Assembly (NCBI GenBank): GCA_910579615.1 | Contig: CAJTUA010000008.1 | Location: 85,907 to 149,906 of the forward strand | Source: an uncultured Lachnospiraceae bacterium | Lineage (GTDB): Bacteria; Bacillota; Clostridia; Lachnospirales; Lachnospiraceae | DNA length: 64,000 bases | Direction of reading: 5' to 3' | Shown here: positions 60,283 to 64,000 of the stretch, piece after piece | How the letters are laid out: each line of letters opens with the position of its first letter | Position numbering within the stretch: position 1 is the first letter of the stretch | Program-made: the position numbers and the translations under genes | Notes under the pieces: model-generated | The model's database searches: none | What the model saw: only the letters and a program-made list of their open reading frames with translations | Told to the model about the DNA's origin: nothing

Positions 60283-61752
60283 GTGAAAAATATTAAAATC
60301 GCTTACATCGGGGGCGGTTCAAAGGCGTGGGCGAGGGTATTCATGACAGATTTGGCACTTTCCGAGGGGATTTGCGGGGAAATTGCGCTCTATGATATCG
60401 ACATCCCGGCAGCCGAGCTGAACAAGCGGATTGGTGCCCGGATTAATGAATCGCCAGATGCCGTTTCGGAGTGGGATTATCAGGTTTACAACGAGATTGG
60501 CGACGCGCTTGACGGAGCGGATTTCGTGGCTTGCTCTATCTTGCCCGGCACATTCGATGAGATGGAGGGCGATGTCCATCTGCCGGAAAAATACGGGATT
60601 TACCAGTCCGTGGGCGACACGGTAGGACCGGGCGGCATTCTGCGCGCCATGCGCACCGTGCCGATTTACGAGGGCTTTGCCCGCGCCATCCGGGAGCACT
60701 GCCCGGATGCATGGGTCATCAACCTCACAAACCCGATGACTGTCTGTACAAAGACGCTCTACGATGTTTTCCCAAAAATCAAGGCGTTCGGATGCTGCCA
60801 TGAAGTGTTCCACGCGCAGGAATTCTTAGGCTGTGCGGCACACGAACTATTGGGGGTTCCGCGCCCGACGCGGCATGAAATACAGATTGATGCCTGCGGG
60901 GTAAACCACTTTACATGGATTACCGAGGCAAATTACAAGGGAACGGATATGCTTGCCATCCTACCGGAATTTATTGACAGGTTCTATGAGAAAGGCTACT
61001 GCGAGCATCCCGGGGCAGTGCCGGACGATTTTCGCGGCAATCCGTTCCGCTATGGAAATAAAGTAAAAATGGATTTATTCCGGCGTTTTGGTGTCCTTGC
61101 GGCAGCGGGGGACCGGCATCTGGTTGAATTTATGAACAATTCCTGGTACATAAAGGATAAGCAGGACGCAAAAAAATGGCTGTACCACCTGACAACGGTA
61201 GATTACCGCAAGCAGGACCGCATCAACAAAATCAACCAGTCCCACCGCATTGCAGACGGGGAAGAACCGATTGCGGTAAAACACAGCGACGAGGAAATTG
61301 TGGAGCTGATAAAGGCGCTGCTCGGTGTCATCCCGCCCATGGTTTCCAACGCGAACACGGTAAATGTCGGGCAGATGGCGGATATGCCGCTTGGCTCGGT
61401 TGTCGAGACAAATTGCGTATTTTCCAGGAACAGCGTGAAACCGATTGTCGCAAAGCCGCTTCCGGAAACGGTCAGCGCGCTGGTGCTGCGCAACGCTCAA
61501 AATATTGAAAATACCTATTACGGGATAAAGAACCGCGACTTGAACCGGATTTTTGAGGCTTTTGTCAACCAGCCGCTCTGTGCGGGGCTTGCGCTTGACG
61601 ACGCGAGGGAACTGTTTGCGGATATGATAAGTGCAACAAAAGGATATCTGGAGCCGTATTTTCCGGTGCTTGAACTGGGGGATGGCATGGCAGTGGCACG
61701 CCGGGCAAAGTGTATGCCGGGCAGTGTCTGCGGTAAGGACAAAACAGTATGA
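60283..61752 (+). CDS. GH4 glycosidase, probable alpha-galacturonidase
   Basis: The start is GTG 60283 after AAAGGAGG; 489 aa. An NAD-binding Rossmann start (IAYIGGGSKAWARVFMTDLAL), Cys172-His173 in CCHEVFH (metal ligands) and GVNHFTWI are GH4 marks. CHEV rather than CHSV/CHGV is, as I recall, the form found in LplD-type alpha-galacturonidases, which fits the locus. The stop overlaps the next gene (ATGA-like). Confidence 0.9.
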   Translation: MKNIKIAYIGGGSKAWARVFMTDLALSEGICGEIALYDIDIPAAELNKRIGARINESPDAVSEWDYQVYNEIGDALDGADFVACSILPGTFDEMEGDVHLPEKYGIYQSVGDTVGPGGILRAMRTVPIYEGFARAIREHCPDAWVINLTNPMTVCTKTLYDVFPKIKAFGCCHEVFHAQEFLGCAAHELLGVPRPTRHEIQIDACGVNHFTWITEANYKGTDMLAILPEFIDRFYEKGYCEHPGAVPDDFRGNPFRYGNKVKMDLFRRFGVLAAAGDRHLVEFMNNSWYIKDKQDAKKWLYHLTTVDYRKQDRINKINQSHRIADGEEPIAVKHSDEEIVELIKALLGVIPPMVSNANTVNVGQMADMPLGSVVETNCVFSRNSVKPIVAKPLPETVSALVLRNAQNIENTYYGIKNRDLNRIFEAFVNQPLCAGLALDDARELFADMISATKGYLEPYFPVLELGDGMAVARRAKCMPGSVCGKDKTV

Positions 61753-62819
61753 CGGACGCATTTATTTTTGCCGCGAACGCCATTTTTCCGATTATCCTGA
61801 TGATTGTTCTGGGGTATCTGCTGAAAAGGTCGGGGATGCTGACCAAAAATTTTCTCGATGTCGGAAATAAGCTTACGTTCCGGGTGCTGATTCCCGCATT
61901 GCTTTACTACAATGTTTACGGAATCGGCAGTTTAAAAGAGATTAATTTTACATTTGTATTGTACGGCGTTGTGGCGGTTTTGGTGATATTCTTTCTCGCC
62001 ATCGCCATAACCTGTGCTTTTACGAAGGATAACGCAAAGCGCGGCGTGCTGATTCAGGCAATGTTCCGCTCGAACTACGCGATTATCGGTCTGCCGCTCG
62101 CCTCGTCGCTGTTCGGGGAGAAGGGTGCGGCGGCAGCGGGAATTATGTCCGCCTTCTGTGTGCCGCTTTTTAATGTGCTCAGCGTGGTTGCACTTACGGT
62201 GTTCCACGGGGAAAAGGCGCAGGAAGGGCAGCCTGCGCATGGCGCGGGAAATGGCACAGCGGGCAAAAGCCGCACACCGCACGCGAAGGATAAAATTGAC
62301 TTCAAAAAAATACTTGCCGGAATTATCAAAAACCCGCTGATTGTTGCAACGCTTCTTGGTCTTGTAACACTTGCCATCCGGGAATTCTTCGTGTATATGG
62401 GGATAGGCTTCCGGCTTGCGAATATCCAGTTTCTGTACAAATCGCTTGAGAATGTCAAATCCATCTGCACACCGTTTGCGCTGATTGTATTGGGTGGAAG
62501 GTTTGAATTTTCGGCGGTATCGAAGCTGTGGAAGGAGATTGTCTTTGGCACGCTGATTCGCACGGTTGCGGTTCCGGTGCTTGGACTTACCACTGCCTAC
62601 CTGATTCGCAACCTGGTCGTTCCGAATTTCGGCGGCGAGCATTTTGCCACATTTATCGGGGTTTTTGCAACGCCCGTTGCAGTTGCAAGTGCGATTATGG
62701 CAAAGGAGATGGACGCAGATGATGAGCTGGCGGGGCAGCTGGTGGTATGGACGAGCCTTATCAGCACGGTGACGATATTTATCTATGTCACAGTTTTGCG
62801 GGCAGCCGGGATATTTTAA
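61749..62819 (+). CDS. AEC-family membrane carrier
   Basis: Four bases overlap the GH4 stop. The 356-aa protein has ten hydrophobic segments and the AEC opening ANAIFPIILMIVLGYLLKRSGMLTKNFLDVGNKL; NYAIIGLPLASSLFGEKG is the usual middle motif. AEC carriers move organic acids or auxin-like acids. Here it might move a uronate or export an acid end product. Direction not known. Confidence 0.85.
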   Translation: MTDAFIFAANAIFPIILMIVLGYLLKRSGMLTKNFLDVGNKLTFRVLIPALLYYNVYGIGSLKEINFTFVLYGVVAVLVIFFLAIAITCAFTKDNAKRGVLIQAMFRSNYAIIGLPLASSLFGEKGAAAAGIMSAFCVPLFNVLSVVALTVFHGEKAQEGQPAHGAGNGTAGKSRTPHAKDKIDFKKILAGIIKNPLIVATLLGLVTLAIREFFVYMGIGFRLANIQFLYKSLENVKSICTPFALIVLGGRFEFSAVSKLWKEIVFGTLIRTVAVPVLGLTTAYLIRNLVVPNFGGEHFATFIGVFATPVAVASAIMAKEMDADDELAGQLVVWTSLISTVTIFIYVTVLRAAGIF

Positions 62820-62920
62820 AATGGGACCGACACTATCCCACTGTCTTTCGGCGATGGGCCGTTCACCAGAGTTTTTAACAAATTTATAGACCACAATAAA
62901 AAATATAGGAGGCAAATAAA

Positions 62921-63892
62921 ATGGACAACAAAAAATTTTTAGAGCAGATGGAGTGCACAGGAATTGTTCCGGTCATCAAACTTGAAAATACGGATGACGC
63001 GGTGAATCTCGCGAAGGCGCTCTATGACGGCGGTATCCACTGCGCCGAGGTCACCTTCCGCGCGGCGGGCGCGGACAAGGTAATCTCTCAGATGGTACAG
63101 GCGTATCCGGATATGCTGGTTGGCGCGGGCACGGTTCTTACCGTGGAGCAGTGCGACAAGGCGATTGCGGCAGGCGCGAAATTCTGCGTTGCACCGGGCT
63201 TAAACCCGACCGTGGTAAAACATTGCCTTGACAAAGGGGTTCCGTTTACGCCGGGCGTTGCCAACGGCAGCCAGATTGAGCAGGCGATGGAACTGGGGCT
63301 TGATTTTGTAAAATTCTTCCCGGCGGAGCAGGCGGGCGGGCTTGCCTATATCAAGGCGATTGCCGCGCCGTACTCCTCGATGAAATTCATGCCGACGGGC
63401 GGAATCAATGAGAATAATCTGAACAGCTATCTTGCATTTAAGAAAATTGTCTGCTGCGGCGGCAGCTGGATTGTGCCGGATGCCCTTGTCAAAGCGGGCA
63501 AATGGGAGGAAATCACAGCACTTTGCCGCTCGGCAGTCAATAAGATGCTTGGTTTTTCGGTTGCCCATATCGGTATCAACTGCGAAAATGAGGACGAGGC
63601 AAAGGCGACCACCTCGAATTTTGCAAAACTCTTCGGCTGGGAGCAGAAGGTCGGCAACAGCAGCGTTTTTGCAGGCAGCTACGTCGAGTGCATGAAGACG
63701 CCGTACAAGGGCGCAAAGGGGCATATCGCAGTGGCAACCAACAGTGTGCGCCGCGCGGCTTACCAGCTAGAGCATATGGGCGTTGCGCTTGATATGTCCA
63801 CGGCAAAATACGATGCGGACGGAAGACTGACATTTGCATATCTGAAAGATGAATTCAGCGGCTTCGCGGTTCATCTGGTGGAGAAGAAATGA
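62921..63892 (+). CDS. KDPG/KHG aldolase fused to a VOC domain
   Basis: TAGGAGG precedes the start. Residues 1-210 are a class I KDPG aldolase with catalytic Glu43 (CAEVTFRAAG) and Schiff-base Lys131 (DFVKFFPAEQAGG), splitting KDPG into pyruvate and glyceraldehyde phosphate. Residues ~215-323 form a glyoxalase/VOC-like domain (VAHIGINCENEDEAKATTSNFAKLFGW...HIAVATNSVRRAAYQLE...FAVHLVEKK). The second domain may bind a metal or a uronate intermediate; role unknown. The next gene starts in its stop codon. Confidence 0.9.
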   Translation: MDNKKFLEQMECTGIVPVIKLENTDDAVNLAKALYDGGIHCAEVTFRAAGADKVISQMVQAYPDMLVGAGTVLTVEQCDKAIAAGAKFCVAPGLNPTVVKHCLDKGVPFTPGVANGSQIEQAMELGLDFVKFFPAEQAGGLAYIKAIAAPYSSMKFMPTGGINENNLNSYLAFKKIVCCGGSWIVPDALVKAGKWEEITALCRSAVNKMLGFSVAHIGINCENEDEAKATTSNFAKLFGWEQKVGNSSVFAGSYVECMKTPYKGAKGHIAVATNSVRRAAYQLEHMGVALDMSTAKYDADGRLTFAYLKDEFSGFAVHLVEKK

Positions 63893-64000
63893 TGCGGCTG
63901 TTTATCCGCGCCCATGACCTGGGGGTCACGGGCGCGGAAAGGGTAGCCGAGAGGCTCTGCGCGCTGGGGCTTGACGGTGTGCAGTTGGTTGCATACAAGG
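63889..64000 (+). CDS. TIM-barrel sugar isomerase/epimerase (start only)
   Basis: ATG 63889 overlaps the aldolase stop (ATGA). The 37 visible codons read MRLFIRAHDLGVTGAERVAERLCALGLDGVQLVAYK, the first strand and helix of xylose-isomerase-like TIM barrels. The gene continues beyond the window. A role in uronate metabolism is likely from context. Confidence 0.6.
   Translation, partial: MMRLFIRAHDLGVTGAERVAERLCALGLDGVQLVAYK

Overview
The window looks like chromosomal DNA from a low-to-middle GC Clostridia member, most likely Lachnospiraceae. The grounds are strong purine-rich Shine-Dalgarno sites, ATG/GTG starts, TTGACA/TATAAT promoters, a TldD/TldE pair, a soluble zinc-binding chemoreceptor and a pectin-oligosaccharide locus typical of gut Lachnospiraceae. 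The species cannot be named from sequence reading alone. All family assignments come from recognised motifs and remembered family features; no database search was run.

Layout. (1) 1-15.6 kb is an accessory block of short, mostly unlinked genes: an APH-type aminoglycoside kinase, an RloA/RloB (AbiL-like) phage-defence pair, several GNAT acetyltransferases (one with an in-frame TGA, one fused to a P-loop kinase, one fused to DUF2087), an MBL-fold hydrolase, a C15 peptidase-like protein, an alpha/beta hydrolase, an MFS drug exporter behind a possible attenuator, and several unknown proteins. Gene remnants lie between them. (2) 15.6-20.0 kb holds TldD/TldE and a soluble CZB-type methyl-accepting protein. 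(3) 20.5-24.7 kb is the most novel part. Two tandem HTH-TPR (RRNPP-like) regulators are followed by a convergent 61-residue secreted propeptide gene. A divergent promoter region with an inverted repeat then leads to a secreted caspase/CHAT-like (clan CD) protease and a lipoprotein. This looks like a peptide-pheromone circuit. (4) 23.7-31.2 kb is a birth-and-death array of two lipoprotein types (A, about 305 aa, and B, Asp-box/BNR-like), with full, frameshifted and deletion-derived copies. (5) 31.2-45.9 kb carries a two-gene ABC exporter, a TetR-flavodoxin operon with a 49-bp palindromic operator, a LytTR regulator with a soluble kinase and a heterodimeric ABC exporter, an Rpn nuclease, an ABC-F ribosome-protection protein behind a leader-peptide/terminator attenuator, and a MATE pump facing a LysR regulator. 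(6) 46-47.4 kb is a sigma factor/anti-sigma pair.

(7) 47.5-64 kb is a pectin/oligogalacturonide utilisation locus: pectinesterase (minus strand), a small membrane protein, CUT1 permeases and a large solute-binding lipoprotein, an MsmK/UgpC-type ATPase embedded among four unknown membrane proteins, GH28, GH105, GH4, an AEC-family carrier, a KDPG aldolase-VOC fusion and the start of a TIM-barrel epimerase/isomerase. None of the three glycosidases nor the esterase shows a signal peptide. The locus therefore appears to import oligosaccharides, de-esterify and hydrolyse them in the cytoplasm, and feed the KDG/KDPG branch. Long perfect hairpins without U-tracts separate segments of this operon and probably tune the stoichiometry of its products.
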